NCBI GenBank assembly: GCA_029959605.1
Contig: JASCOC010000008.1
Coordinates: 1 to 64,000, forward strand
DNA: 64,000 nucleotides
Reading direction: 5' to 3'
DNA from: Lysobacteraceae bacterium PS02340
GTDB taxonomy: Bacteria > Pseudomonadota > Gammaproteobacteria > Xanthomonadales > Xanthomonadaceae
Of this stretch, positions 24,057-33,092 are shown one piece after another. Position 1 is the stretch's first letter; each line of letters begins with the position of its first letter. A program made the translations under genes and the position numbers. The notes beneath the pieces are model-generated. The model saw nothing but the letters and a program-made list of their open reading frames with translations, was not told the DNA's origin and searched no databases.

Positions 24057-25889
24057 TCACCCCTCCGCCAGAAACCCGCCCGACTGCCGCTTCCACAGCT
24101 GCGCATACACGCCATCGCCGGCGACCAGCACTTCGTGCGTGCCCTGTTCGACGATGCGCCCGCGGTCCATGACGATCAGGCGGTCCATGGCCGCGATCGT
24201 CGACAGGCGATGCGCGATCGCGATGACCGTCTTGCCCTGCATCAGGCGGTAGAGGTTTTCCTGGATCGCGGCTTCGGCCTCAGAATCCAGCGCCGACGTG
24301 GCTTCGTCCAGCACCAGGATCGGTGCGTTCTTCAGCAGCACGCGGGCGATGGCAATGCGCTGGCGCTGGCCGCCGGAGAGTTTGACGCCGCGCTCGCCCA
24401 CGTGCGCGTCGTAGCCGGTGCGGCCCTTGGCGTCGCTCAGCGTCAAGATGAAGTCGTGCGCCTCGGCCCGCTTGGCGGCTTCGATCATCTCGGCTTCGCT
24501 CGCATCCGGCCGGCCGTAGAGGATGTTCTCGCGGACCGAGCGGTGCAGCAGCGAGGTGTCCTGGGTGACCATGCCGATCTGCGCGCGCAGCGAATCCTGT
24601 TCGATCGTCGCGATGTCGGTGCCGTCGATGCGGATCGTGCCGGCCTCGCGGTCGTAGAAGCGCAGCAGCAGGTTGACCAGCGTCGACTTGCCGGCGCCGG
24701 AACGGCCGACGAGGCCGATCTTCTCGCCGGGCCGCACGTGCAGGTCCAGACCTTCGATGACGCTGCGGTCGTTCTGGCCGTAGTGGAAATCCACGTGCTC
24801 GAAGCGGATGTCGCCGGCGATCTTCGCCAGCGGCTTGGCATCGTCGGCGTCCTCGACGGTCGGCGCCAGCGAGATCGAGTTGATGCCGTCGCGCACGGTG
24901 CCGATGTTCTCGAACAGCGCCGACAGTTCCCACATGATCCACTGCGACATGCCCAGCATGCGCAGCGCCAGCGCGATGGCGACGGCGATCGCGCCGGTGC
25001 TGATCGCGCCCTGCTGCCACAGCCACAGGCCGAGCCCGGTGACCGATCCGACCAGCAGCATGTTGAGCATGTAGTTCGCGGCGTTGACGATCGTCACCAG
25101 CCGCATCTGCCCGTGCACGGTGTGCAGGAAGCCGTCCATCGCTTCCCGCGCGTACGCCTGTTCGCGCTGCGAATGCGAGAACAGCTTGACCGTCGCGATA
25201 TTGGTGTAGCTGTCGACGATGCGCCCGGTCATCACCGAGCGCGCGTCGGCCTGGCGTTCCGAGATCCGGCTCAGCCGCGGCACGAAGCGCCACATCAGCG
25301 CGGCGTAGAGCAGCAGCCAGCCGACGAAGGGCAGCATCATCCGCCAGTCGGCCGCGGCGGCGACGATGATCGCGCCGGTGAAATAGACGATCACGTAGTT
25401 GCCGACATCGAGCAGCTTGATCACCGTCTCGCGCACGGCCAGCGAGGTCTGCATCAGCTTGGTGGCGATGCGGCCGGCGAACTCCTCCTGGAAGTAGCTC
25501 ATCGACTGCCGCAGCAGGTAACGGTGCACGTTCCAGCGGATCCGCATCGGGAAATTCCCGAGCAGGGTCTGGTGGATGACCATCGCGTTGAGCCAGGTCA
25601 GCAGCGGCAGGCCGATCAGCACCAGCACCGCCATCAACGCCAGGCGCCCGCCTTCGGCTGCCATGAACGTGGCGGGCGTGTGCGAGGTCAGCCGGTCGAC
25701 CAGCGAGCCGACGTAGGCATAGAGCACGACCTCGGCCACCGCGATCAGCGCGGTGAACGCCGCCATCAACAGCAGCCAGCGGCCGCTGCCGCGCACGTAG
25801 TGCATGCAGAACGCGAACAGCGTGGTCGGCGGCTGCGTCGGAATCGACGGCGGGAAGGGATCGATGCGGTTTTCGAACCAGCGGAGCAT
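24057..25889 (-). CDS. ABC exporter, fused permease-ATPase
   Basis: A 610-residue half-transporter of the MsbA/multidrug type. Six membrane helices lie at about 35-330 and the nucleotide-binding domain at about 365-600, with Walker A VGRSGAGKSTLVNLLLRF, Q-loop QIGMVTQDTSLLHRSVRENI, signature KLSGGQRQRIAIARVLL, Walker B APILVLDEATSALDSE and H-loop AIAHRLSTIAAMDRL. It probably works as a homodimer exporting lipids, drugs or peptides; the substrate is unknown. The start MLRWFENR is chosen; the frame is open 117 codons further upstream only because it overlaps antisense to the quinone-reductase-like gene. Same strand as that gene, 100 bp downstream of it. Confidence 0.92.
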   Translation of the reverse strand: MLRWFENRIDPFPPSIPTQPPTTLFAFCMHYVRGSGRWLLLMAAFTALIAVAEVVLYAYVGSLVDRLTSHTPATFMAAEGGRLALMAVLVLIGLPLLTWLNAMVIHQTLLGNFPMRIRWNVHRYLLRQSMSYFQEEFAGRIATKLMQTSLAVRETVIKLLDVGNYVIVYFTGAIIVAAAADWRMMLPFVGWLLLYAALMWRFVPRLSRISERQADARSVMTGRIVDSYTNIATVKLFSHSQREQAYAREAMDGFLHTVHGQMRLVTIVNAANYMLNMLLVGSVTGLGLWLWQQGAISTGAIAVAIALALRMLGMSQWIMWELSALFENIGTVRDGINSISLAPTVEDADDAKPLAKIAGDIRFEHVDFHYGQNDRSVIEGLDLHVRPGEKIGLVGRSGAGKSTLVNLLLRFYDREAGTIRIDGTDIATIEQDSLRAQIGMVTQDTSLLHRSVRENILYGRPDASEAEMIEAAKRAEAHDFILTLSDAKGRTGYDAHVGERGVKLSGGQRQRIAIARVLLKNAPILVLDEATSALDSEAEAAIQENLYRLMQGKTVIAIAHRLSTIAAMDRLIVMDRGRIVEQGTHEVLVAGDGVYAQLWKRQSGGFLAEG

Positions 25890-25989
25890 GGGCAATCCAG
25901 GGGCGGCGCGACGTGCGCGCGGGACAGGCGATCTATTGTCCGCGATGGCGGTCGCCGATGGCGCGACGCAGGCCGAACGCTGCGTGCGG

Positions 25990-26940
25990 TCAGGGCACGT
26001 CGAGCACGATGCGGCCCAGATGGTGACGCGCGATCGCGCGGGCGGCGTCAGCGGCATCGGCCAGCGGAAAACGCGCGTCGATGTGCAGATGGAACGGCCC
26101 GCGCGTCGCGGCGCGGCAGGCCGCATGCACCTGGCGCGCACCCGCGCCGGCGCCGAATGTCGACGCGGCGACGTCGTCGCGCGCCGGAGGCGCCGTGACG
26201 CCGCGCGGCCAGGCGATACGCCCGCCGGAGCGAAGCGCATCGACGATCACGCCCGCATCGGGCGTCTGCGCCGTCAACAGCGCGGCATCCAGGCCGTCCG
26301 GCGCGAAGATCCGCAGAGCCGGTGCCAGCGCGTGGCGTCGACCGTCGATGGCCATGTCGGCGCCAAGGCGTTCGGCCAGCGCCACACCGTCGGCGCCGGA
26401 TGCGATCGCCAGCACGCGCGCGCCGCGCTGACGTGCGAACTGCAGTGCCATGTGACCGATGCCGCCGCTTGCGCCGAACACCAGTGCGGTATCGCCGGGG
26501 CCGAGTGCCAGCGCCACCGCGACCGCGTGCATCGCCAGGCCGCCATCCACCGGCAGCGCGGCCGCCTGCGGCAGGGTCAGACGCGGCGGCACCGGCCACA
26601 GATGGTCCACATCGACGACGACGAACTGCGCATGGAAGCCGTGCTTGGGACTGCGCAGCGGCAGCAGGCCGCAGACCCGGTCGCCCTCGCGCAGACGCTG
26701 CACGCCGGCGCCGACGTCCACCACCGTGCCCGCACCCTCCGCGCCGGGCACGTACGGAAACACCGGCGCGCCGGCAGCGAACGGCGCCAGCGCGCCTTCA
26801 CGCTCCAGCACGTCCCAGGGACCGAAGCCCGCCGACAGCACGCGCACCAGGGCCTGGCCGGGGCCGGGCAGGGGAATCGGACGTTCGACCAGCGACAGCA
26901 CCTCGGGCCCGCCGAAGCGTTCGAACGCGAGGGCGAGCAT
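25990..26940 (-). CDS. Quinone-reductase-like MDR oxidoreductase, SoxR target
   Basis: A 316-residue zinc-free medium-chain dehydrogenase of the NADPH:quinone reductase type: GroES-like N-terminal domain (FERFGGPEVLSLVERPIPLP, FPYVPGAEGAGTVVDVGAGV) and Rossmann domain with ALVFGASGGIGHMALQFARQ. It should use NADPH to reduce quinones or related electrophiles. The family start MLALAFERF is used; an in-frame ATG 27 codons earlier (27021) is also downstream of the promoter and cannot be excluded. A promoter with a SoxR box in its 19-bp spacer (27056-27086) faces the gene, so induction by redox-cycling compounds through the divergent soxR is strongly suggested. Confidence 0.88.
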   Translation of the reverse strand: MLALAFERFGGPEVLSLVERPIPLPGPGQALVRVLSAGFGPWDVLEREGALAPFAAGAPVFPYVPGAEGAGTVVDVGAGVQRLREGDRVCGLLPLRSPKHGFHAQFVVVDVDHLWPVPPRLTLPQAAALPVDGGLAMHAVAVALALGPGDTALVFGASGGIGHMALQFARQRGARVLAIASGADGVALAERLGADMAIDGRRHALAPALRIFAPDGLDAALLTAQTPDAGVIVDALRSGGRIAWPRGVTAPPARDDVAASTFGAGAGARQVHAACRAATRGPFHLHIDARFPLADAADAARAIARHHLGRIVLDVP

Positions 26941-27055
26941 GGTCTCGTCGTCGATCCCGTCCGGAATGCCGGCATCGTCGGAACCGGGCACGGGAAGCGG
27001 CGTGCAATCGTCGAAGGTCATCGGGCGGCCGTGGACAGCAGGAGGAATGGCGCGC

Positions 27056-27086
27056 AGGCTATGACCTCAACCAATGTTGAGGTCAA
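27056..27086 (-). promoter_or_regulatory. SoxR-controlled promoter with SoxR box
   Basis: On the minus strand, -35 TTGACC (27081-27086) and -10 TAGCCT (27056-27061) are separated by 19 bp. The spacer contains CCTCAA-N6-TTGAGG (27065-27082), matching the known SoxR consensus, within a perfect dyad GACCTCAAC-N4-GTTGAGGTC (27063-27084). The GAGG at 27079-27082 also serves as the ribosome site of soxR on the plus strand, so SoxR binding could autoregulate. Confidence 0.9.
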
Positions 27087-27089
27087 GCG

Positions 27090-27545
27090 ATGGCGACGCG
27101 TGCACGGCGGGCGGACGAGGTGCTCTCGGTCGGCGAACTGGCCGCGCGCAGCGGCGTGGCGGTCTCGGCGCTGCATTTCTACGAACGGCAGGGCCTGATC
27201 CACGGCGGCCGCAACGCCGGCAACCAGCGACGCTATGGCCGCGAGGTACTGCGGCGCGTGGCGATCATCAAGGTCGCGCAGCGTGCCGGCATTCCACTCG
27301 CGTCGATCCGCGAAGCCCTGGACACCTTGCCCGACGGACGCACGCCGACCACCGCCGACTGGACGCGGCTGTCACGCCGCTGGCGCGCGGAACTCGATGC
27401 GCGCATCGACCAGCTCACGCGTCTGCGCGACCAGCTCGACGGCTGCATCGGCTGCGGCTGCCTGTCGTTGAAGGCCTGCCCGCTGCGTAACCCCGAGGAT
27501 GTCGCCGGTGCACGCGGGCCGGGCGCGCGCTATCTGGAAGGCTGA
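27090..27545 (+). CDS. soxR: Redox-sensitive transcriptional activator SoxR
   Basis: A 151-residue MerR-family regulator. The winged helix-turn-helix is at 10-50 ([36 protein letters not shown]), followed by the dimer helix and the [2Fe-2S] motif [12 protein letters not shown] with Cys119, 122, 124 and 130 in exact SoxR spacing (C-x2-C-x-C-x5-C). Oxidation of the cluster activates promoters with long spacers. No soxS is present, as expected outside enterics, where SoxR controls a few genes directly. The SoxR box lies 8 bp before its start and drives the divergent quinone-reductase-like gene. The 3' end overlaps the convergent DUF2207 gene by 16 bp. Confidence 0.96.
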   Translation: MATRARRADEVLSVGELAARSGVAVSALHFYERQGLIHGGRNAGNQRRYGREVLRRVAIIKVAQRAGIPLASIREALDTLPDGRTPTTADWTRLSRRWRAELDARIDQLTRLRDQLDGCIGCGCLSLKACPLRNPEDVAGARGPGARYLEG

Positions 27546-29227
27546 GGCGGCTCGGCCGGAGGCGGCGTCGACGCGGCTGCGGCTTTCTTCTTCTTCGGAG
27601 TGGCGACCGCCGCGATCCGCGCAGCGAGGCTGTCGCCCATCGAGCGGCTGAAGCGCGCCAGATCGGTCACCGCGAGGCCGCGATACCAGGCGATCCCGGC
27701 GACCGCTTCGATCGCCCGGTCGTCGCCGACCGTCGCGGCGAACGCTTTCGTCCACGCATCTTCGACATCGAGCGCCACCGCGTACGGCAGCAGCCGCACG
27801 TAGCGCGCGGCATCGAGCGTGGGGCCCGTGTGCGCATCGCCGTGCCGGCGTCCCGCCTTCACCGCGCCCGCCAGATGACGGCGCAGACCTTCGGCCTCCG
27901 CGAGCAGCTGCCGCCCTTCGCGCGTGGGCGCACGCACCAGCAAGGCGAACGCCAGCAGCATCGGCGCCATCAGTACGACCACCAGCACGGTCGCCGGCAG
28001 CGAAGGCGCGTGCCAGGCCAGCCACAGCGCCGGTACCGCGGCTGCGAGCGCGATCGCCAGCGCACCGAGGATGCTGCCGCCGTGGGCGCGGAACAGTGCG
28101 GGCACGAAGCGTTTGCGCAGGGCGAGTTCATGCGCCTTGCAGGCCTGCGCGACCCGCGCCTGCTCGCGGCTGCGCAGGTCCACCGCGTCATCGGGCGCTG
28201 GCAGCAACGCGGTCAGCTGCGCGCGCTGTTCCATCGTCGGCAGGGTGTGCGCGCCCTCGCGCGTGCGTTCGATCCGCCAGCCGGTGCGCGCGCCCTGCGG
28301 TGTGCGATGGAGGCACAGGTGTGCGTCGACCGCACTGGCCAGCAGGTCGGACGCGAAGCTGCGCGCGTCGTAGCGCATGCGGCGCAGGTAACGCAGGCCC
28401 GCGGGCGAAAAACCCGCGGGTGGTTCGAGGCGCTCGGGCACGGCGCCCAGCGCCTGCGGATGGCGGACACGGCGCCAGCGCAGCACGCAGTACGCCGCCA
28501 GCACCAGCAGTCCGGCCAGCGCGACCAGCAGTCCGGCGTTGTCCTGCAGCCACCACAGGGCGCGCTGGCGCGGCGCGGGCGCCGCGATCACGTCTTTGGG
28601 GAATGACAGCCGCACGTGCAGACCCGTGTGCGGCGGCAGCGCCTGCGTCAGCGTCCAGCGCGCGGTGCCCGCGGCCGAGAGGGCCACGTGGAAATCGCGT
28701 CCGGCCGCGCCGGTGATGCCTTCGGCCCGCAGCGCGTCGACCGCGACGGGCCGCGGCAGGGTCACCATGACCGAGCCCTGTTCGACCGGCACGGACTGGT
28801 CGCTGCCGATCGCCTCGAGCGACAGCGCATCACGCGTGTCGCCGAACAACGGTTGTCGCGTGGTGCGGTAGTGCAGCGTGTACACCGGCTGCGACGGTAC
28901 CTTCAGGTGCCCGGCATCGCCGGTACGCAGGCGCAGGACGCGGCCGACCCGTTCGATCCGCCACGGCTCGACGCGGCCGTCGCGCAGCACGTCCCGCATC
29001 TCCAGATCGGTCACCACGACGTCGCCATGCGGATCGCGATCACGCACCGTGAAATCGCGGGCAAGGCCGTGACGGAACGCGCGGCCTTCCGCGCGCAGTT
29101 CGATCCGTTCGGTGACGTCGAGGCGGCCGTCGGCGAGTACGCGCACGTCGACGTCGTGACGCAGGATCCGCTCCTGCGCCCACGCCGGCAGCGCGAGGCA
29201 GGCGAGCAGCAGCAGCGCGCACCGCAT
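27530..29227 (-). CDS. DUF2207 membrane protein
   Basis: A 565-residue protein with a signal peptide ([18 protein letters not shown]), an extracytoplasmic beta-rich DUF2207 domain (~20-240; [20 protein letters not shown] is the family start), a membrane helix (~245-265, [20 protein letters not shown]), a cytoplasmic helical region and two further helices (~390-440). The C-terminus is Lys/Ala/Pro-rich. DUF2207 proteins commonly accompany LemA proteins; the function is unknown. Here the ATG overlaps the lemA stop by one base (TGATG), a clear two-gene operon. The upstream ORF extension of 239 codons is the antisense-free lemA region in another frame and is rejected. Confidence 0.9.
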   Translation of the reverse strand: MRCALLLLACLALPAWAQERILRHDVDVRVLADGRLDVTERIELRAEGRAFRHGLARDFTVRDRDPHGDVVVTDLEMRDVLRDGRVEPWRIERVGRVLRLRTGDAGHLKVPSQPVYTLHYRTTRQPLFGDTRDALSLEAIGSDQSVPVEQGSVMVTLPRPVAVDALRAEGITGAAGRDFHVALSAAGTARWTLTQALPPHTGLHVRLSFPKDVIAAPAPRQRALWWLQDNAGLLVALAGLLVLAAYCVLRWRRVRHPQALGAVPERLEPPAGFSPAGLRYLRRMRYDARSFASDLLASAVDAHLCLHRTPQGARTGWRIERTREGAHTLPTMEQRAQLTALLPAPDDAVDLRSREQARVAQACKAHELALRKRFVPALFRAHGGSILGALAIALAAAVPALWLAWHAPSLPATVLVVVLMAPMLLAFALLVRAPTREGRQLLAEAEGLRRHLAGAVKAGRRHGDAHTGPTLDAARYVRLLPYAVALDVEDAWTKAFAATVGDDRAIEAVAGIAWYRGLAVTDLARFSRSMGDSLAARIAAVATPKKKKAAAASTPPPAEPPQPSR

Positions 29228-29784
29228 CAGCGCGTCAGCTCCACGGGCACCGGCTGCCGGCTGCCGTCGTCGGCCTGGAAGAAACCGGCCGCGCCGATGC
29301 CCGTCAACCGCGCGACGACGGTGTCGGGTACGCGCTGGACCGCATCGTTGAGATCGCGCACGGCGCCGTTGTAGAAGCGTCGCGCGTACTGCAGCTGCGC
29401 TTCGACGTCGACGAGGTCGGCCTGCAGCTGCGCGAAACCATCGCTGGCGGCGAGCGCCGGATAGGCCTCCTGCAACGCGATCAGGCGCTGGATGCCGGCG
29501 CCGAGGGACTGCTCGAGATCCGACAGCGTCGCGGCATCGGACGTGTCCATCGCCCGCGTGCGCAACGCGGTCACCGCATCGAGCGTGGCGCGTTCGTGAT
29601 CCGCATAGGCCTGTACCGCGCTGACGAGCTGCGGTACCAGATCGTGACGGCGCATCAGCTGCACGTCGATGTCGGCCCACGCGGTCCGCACCTGGTTGCG
29701 CAACCGCACCAGCCGGTTGAACACCACGACCGCCCACGCCAGCAGCGCCGCGATCAGCAACGCGCCGATGACGGTGGCCGTCAT
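29227..29784 (-). CDS. lemA: LemA family protein
   Basis: A 185-residue LemA-type protein: one N-terminal membrane helix (TATVIGALLIAALLAWAVVV) followed by a helical bundle with the family blocks FNRLVRLRNQVRTAWADIDV, QLMRRHDLVPQLVSAVQAYA, HERATLDAVTALRTRAM and RFYNGAVRDLNDAVQ. The topology is a short external N-terminus and a cytoplasmic or periplasmic coiled domain, depending on family member. The function is undefined. First gene of the lemA-DUF2207 pair. The start with the helix directly after MTA is preferred over an ATG 14 codons upstream. Confidence 0.9.
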   Translation of the reverse strand: MTATVIGALLIAALLAWAVVVFNRLVRLRNQVRTAWADIDVQLMRRHDLVPQLVSAVQAYADHERATLDAVTALRTRAMDTSDAATLSDLEQSLGAGIQRLIALQEAYPALAASDGFAQLQADLVDVEAQLQYARRFYNGAVRDLNDAVQRVPDTVVARLTGIGAAGFFQADDGSRQPVPVELTR

Positions 29785-29970
29785 CGACGATCGCCTGCGA
29801 TGTCCGGAGCTCGATCCATGGATCACACGGCAGCAGAGAAGCGGCTGAGCATACCTGCTGCAGGTGACCCGTCGACCCCGGGAGAGCCCTGCGTGCGGGA
29901 CGCTTGCCGGCCGCGATGCAATGCGTACACTCGGTCCACTTCAAGCAGTTCTGCGAGGAACGTCACGATT

Positions 29971-30477
29971 ATGAACACCCTACGCCTGTCGCTGTCGGCT
30001 GCCCTGCTGGTCGCCTTCGCCTCCGCTGCACACGCACAACAGCCTGCCGCCCAGCCCGCAGCGCAGCCCGGCGGCGCCGCGCAGCAGCAGCTCACGCCCG
30101 AGCAGCAGGCGCAGGTCGCGCGCCAGGACGCCGAGATGGGCGCAGCCGCGGTGCAGGTCATGCAGATGATCGACGGCAACCGTGCCGGCGAAGTCTGGGA
30201 CGGCGCCTCGGCGACGATGAAGCGCGCGGTGACCCGCGACGAATTCGTGCGTCAGCTCAACATCGACCGCAACCGCCTCGGCGCGCCGACCAAGCGCGAC
30301 CAGCCGGTCGTCAGCCGTTCGCAGTTCCGCGCCGGCGAAGCGGTGCCGGAAGGCATCTACATCAACGTCGCGTCGCCGACCACGTTCGCCAGCCAGCCGC
30401 AGGCCGTGCGCGAGCTGGTGTCGTTCCGTCTCGACGAAGACCGTACCTGGCGCGTGTCGGGCTACAGCGTCCGCTGA
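29971..30477 (+). CDS. Exported DUF4019 protein
   Basis: A 168-residue secreted protein. The signal peptide ends at AHAQ, followed by a Gln/Ala/Pro-rich linker (QQPAAQPAAQPGGAAQQQL) and a DUF4019 domain (~60-168) with WDGASATMKRAVTRDEFVRQ, the GAPTKRDQPVVSRSQF turn and the terminal EDRTWRVSGYSVR. The fold is likely NTF2-like; no activity is known. Single gene with a hairpin downstream shared with the convergent S4 gene. Confidence 0.85.
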   Translation: MNTLRLSLSAALLVAFASAAHAQQPAAQPAAQPGGAAQQQLTPEQQAQVARQDAEMGAAAVQVMQMIDGNRAGEVWDGASATMKRAVTRDEFVRQLNIDRNRLGAPTKRDQPVVSRSQFRAGEAVPEGIYINVASPTTFASQPQAVRELVSFRLDEDRTWRVSGYSVR

Positions 30478-30500
30478 GCCGACAGTCGGTGAGTGTTGCC

Positions 30501-30524
30501 GAACGGCGCCTGCGGGCGCCGTTC
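30501..30524. terminator. Bidirectional hairpin between convergent genes
   Basis: Perfect 10-bp arms GAACGGCGCC/GGCGCCGTTC with a TGCG loop lie between the DUF4019 and S4-domain genes. There is no long T run on either strand. Confidence 0.55.
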
Positions 30525-30537
30525 GTGTATCCGCGCC

Positions 30538-30762
30538 TCAGTGCGCGGCGACGACGCGGATCACCTGGCCGTCGAGCTCGACGGTCTGGTCTGCGCGGAT
30601 CTTGCAGGTCTTGCGCAGTTCGACCACGCCATCGACGAACACCGCGCCGCTGGCCACGATGGCCTTGCCGGCGCCGCCGCTGTCGCACAGTCCCGCGAGC
30701 TTGAGCAACTGGTTGAGTTCGACGTGGTCGCGTTCCAGCGGAAATTCGATTGGCGCGGGCAT
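30538..30762 (-). CDS. S4-domain RNA-binding protein (YbcJ-like)
   Basis: A 74-residue protein consisting of one S4 RNA-binding module: VELNQLLKLAGLCDSGGAGK, AIVASGAVFVDGVVELRKTC and QTVELDGQVIRVV. This matches the small YbcJ family, thought to bind structured RNA, perhaps ribosomal. The start MPAPIEFPLE is the family-like one; 24 extra codons of open frame are ignored. Monocistronic and convergent with the DUF4019 gene. Confidence 0.9.
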   Translation of the reverse strand: MPAPIEFPLERDHVELNQLLKLAGLCDSGGAGKAIVASGAVFVDGVVELRKTCKIRADQTVELDGQVIRVVAAH

Positions 30763-30960
30763 GGTCGATCTCGTGATGCGGGCCTGCATTATCGGTGATC
30801 CGTCCGAACGCGCGCGCTGTGTGCGGAAGATCACGCTGACGCCATGCGGGCGATCATGCGGGTGGCTGCAGTCAGTCTGTGTGCGTTACCGTACATGCGA
30901 TGCATTCAGGGAGGCTGCAATGGTTGTACGAAGCGTTTGCTGCACAGGCATCAGCGACCC

Positions 30961-32031
30961 ATGATTCGACCGCCGCTGCCGGCCGACGAGGCTGCGCGAC
31001 AGTCCACGCTCGATGCGTACCGCATTCTGGATACGCCGCGCGAAGCGGAGTACGACGACCTCGTGACGATCGCCGCGGCGATCTGTGATGTGCCGATGGC
31101 GGTCATCACGCTCGTCGACCGCGATCGCCAGTGGTTCAAATCGACGCATGGCGTCGACGGGAGCGAAACGCCTCGCGAGATCGCGTTCTGTGCGCACGCG
31201 ATTCTCGAACCGGACGAGACCATGATCGTGCGCGACACGCGCGAGGACGTGCGTTTCAGCGACAACCCGCTGGTCACCGGTGCAGCCAATGTCCGGTTCT
31301 ATGCCGGCGCACCGATGCGCGCGGCTGACGGCCAGCCGATGGGCACGTTCTGCGTGCTCGACCACAAGCCCCGCGAACTCGGGCCAGTGCAGCGTGCGGC
31401 GTTGGAGGCGCTCTCGCGTCAGGCGTCGCGACTGATGGAACTGCATCGGATCAGCCATGAACTCCGTCTGCAGCTGGAAGAGCGCGGCTGGTACGAGCAG
31501 CAGCTGCTGCATTACCAGCAGGAACTCGAGAACCAGAATGCGGATCTGGAGGAGCAGTCGTCGACCGATCCGCTGACCGGTCTCGCGAACCGTCGTGCGT
31601 TCTCGCGCACGCTGGACCAGGCGATCACCCAGGCGCATGCGCTCGGCACGCCGCTGTCGGTGGCGATCGTCGACATCGACCACTTCAAGTCGATCAACGA
31701 TCTGCACGGCCATGCGGAAGGCGACCGCGTGCTGCAGACGCTTGGCGCGATGCTGTTGTCGACCGAGGCCGCACGCGGGCGCGTGGCGCGATTCGGCGGC
31801 GAGGAATTCGTGCGGTTGTTGCCGGATCGCGCCCTGGCCGATGCCGCGCGCGAGTCCGAATACCTGCGCGAAGCGGTCTCCGCGATGCCGACCGGATTGC
31901 CGGTGACGATCAGTATCGGCGTGGCGGCGTTGCAGCCCGGAGAGGATGCGTCCGCATTGCTCGCCCGCGCGGACCAGGCGCTGTACAAGGCGAAGCACGA
32001 AGGGCGCGACCGGGTCTGCGCGTTGGCCTGA
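30961..32031 (+). CDS. GAF-GGDEF diguanylate cyclase
   Basis: A 356-residue cytoplasmic protein. The GAF domain spans ~25-165 (YDDLVTIAAAICDVPMAVIT, RDRQWFKSTHGVDGSET, GQPMGTFCVLDHKPREL), followed by a coiled linker (HELRLQLEERGWYEQQLL) and a GGDEF domain at ~200-355: DPLTGLANRRAFSRTL, VDIDHFKSINDLHGH and the active-site FGGEEF (~279-283). Cyclase activity is expected. The RxxD inhibitory site normally five residues upstream of GGEEF is absent (RGRVARF instead), so product inhibition is unlikely. The ATG at 30961 gives a normal GAF N-terminus; longer starts add an improbable Cys-rich segment. Confidence 0.9.
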   Translation: MIRPPLPADEAARQSTLDAYRILDTPREAEYDDLVTIAAAICDVPMAVITLVDRDRQWFKSTHGVDGSETPREIAFCAHAILEPDETMIVRDTREDVRFSDNPLVTGAANVRFYAGAPMRAADGQPMGTFCVLDHKPRELGPVQRAALEALSRQASRLMELHRISHELRLQLEERGWYEQQLLHYQQELENQNADLEEQSSTDPLTGLANRRAFSRTLDQAITQAHALGTPLSVAIVDIDHFKSINDLHGHAEGDRVLQTLGAMLLSTEAARGRVARFGGEEFVRLLPDRALADAARESEYLREAVSAMPTGLPVTISIGVAALQPGEDASALLARADQALYKAKHEGRDRVCALA

Positions 32032-32088
32032 GGCCGCGCAGCCCGACCAAACCCGCCCGTGGGCTGGTGGACCGCAGCGAACCGGGTT

Positions 32089-33030
32089 TCAGTCCGCGAT
32101 CTGCTTCGCTTCGCCGGCGGCAAGGTTCTCCGGATGCACGATGCGGCGCGGCCGCGACAGAAGCGGATACGCCAGCACCGCGGCCAGGATGATCGCCACG
32201 CCCGCATAGAAGCGCGGCGTCAGCTCGTGCTGTTCGCCGAGCAGCACGATGGCGAGCGCAATCGCATAGACCGGTTCCAGATTGACCGCGAGCTGCGCGG
32301 CGAACGCGCTCATGTGCCGCAGCGCGACCAGCGACAGCGCGAACGGCAGCAGCGTGCAGGCGAAGGCGAGCAGTAGCAGATAGGCGCCGTCGTGCAGGCT
32401 TGGCAGGGTGAGCAGGCTGCCGGCGAAGGCCGGGAACAGCAGCGGCATCAGCGGCGCGAGCAGGGTCAGCGTCAGCGTGCCGGCGCCGAGTTCGAGCGCG
32501 GTCACCGTGAGCGGATCGGCGCGTTCGACCAGGCGCTTGTTCAAGGATCCGAAGCAGGCGACGAACAGCGCCGACAGCGCACCGACCGCGACGCCGACGC
32601 GCATGCCGTCGGGAATGCCCCCGACCACCAGCGCCACGCCCGGCAACACGGCGATGCCCAGCGCGAGTTCGCGCCACGAGAAGCGGCTGCGCGCGACCAG
32701 CGGTTCGATCAGTGCGATGAACACCGTCGCCAGCGCCATGCAGGTCGCCGCAACCGAGGCGTTGGCGAGCTTCACCGCGCCGTAGAAGGTCAGCCAGTGC
32801 AGCGCGACCAGCGCGCCGACGCCGGCATAGGCCAGCAGCAGGCGCGGCGGCAACGCGCGTACGCCGCGCCAGACACGCGGCAGCAGCATCAGCGTGCCGG
32901 CGACCAGCAACATCCGCCACCACACCAGCGGCAACGCGGGCAGGGTGATCAGCTTGCCGAGGATGGCGGTGAAGCCCCACAGCAGGACGCAGAAGTGGAT
33001 CTGCCAGTGGGCTTTCGTCGTGGGCTGCAT
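32089..33030 (-). CDS. EamA/DMT-family transporter
   Basis: A 313-residue inner-membrane protein with ten helices made of two EamA repeats (first: IHFCVLLWGFTAILGKLITL, WRMLLVAGTLMLL; second: VGALSALFVACFGSLNKRLV, LVALRHMSAFAAQLAVNLEP, VYAIALAIVLLGEQ). Drug/metabolite transporter superfamily; likely an exporter of amino acids or small metabolites, substrate unknown. The start is at MQPTTKAHW with GGGAGG-like bases before it. It runs in the same direction as the MFS gene upstream (62 bp apart) and may share a transcript. Confidence 0.88.
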   Translation of the reverse strand: MQPTTKAHWQIHFCVLLWGFTAILGKLITLPALPLVWWRMLLVAGTLMLLPRVWRGVRALPPRLLLAYAGVGALVALHWLTFYGAVKLANASVAATCMALATVFIALIEPLVARSRFSWRELALGIAVLPGVALVVGGIPDGMRVGVAVGALSALFVACFGSLNKRLVERADPLTVTALELGAGTLTLTLLAPLMPLLFPAFAGSLLTLPSLHDGAYLLLLAFACTLLPFALSLVALRHMSAFAAQLAVNLEPVYAIALAIVLLGEQHELTPRFYAGVAIILAAVLAYPLLSRPRRIVHPENLAAGEAKQIAD

Positions 33031-33092
33031 CGGGAGGCGCCGGCAAGGGCGCGCATTATCCATCGCCGATGTCCGCCGCGGGTGGGCGCCGG

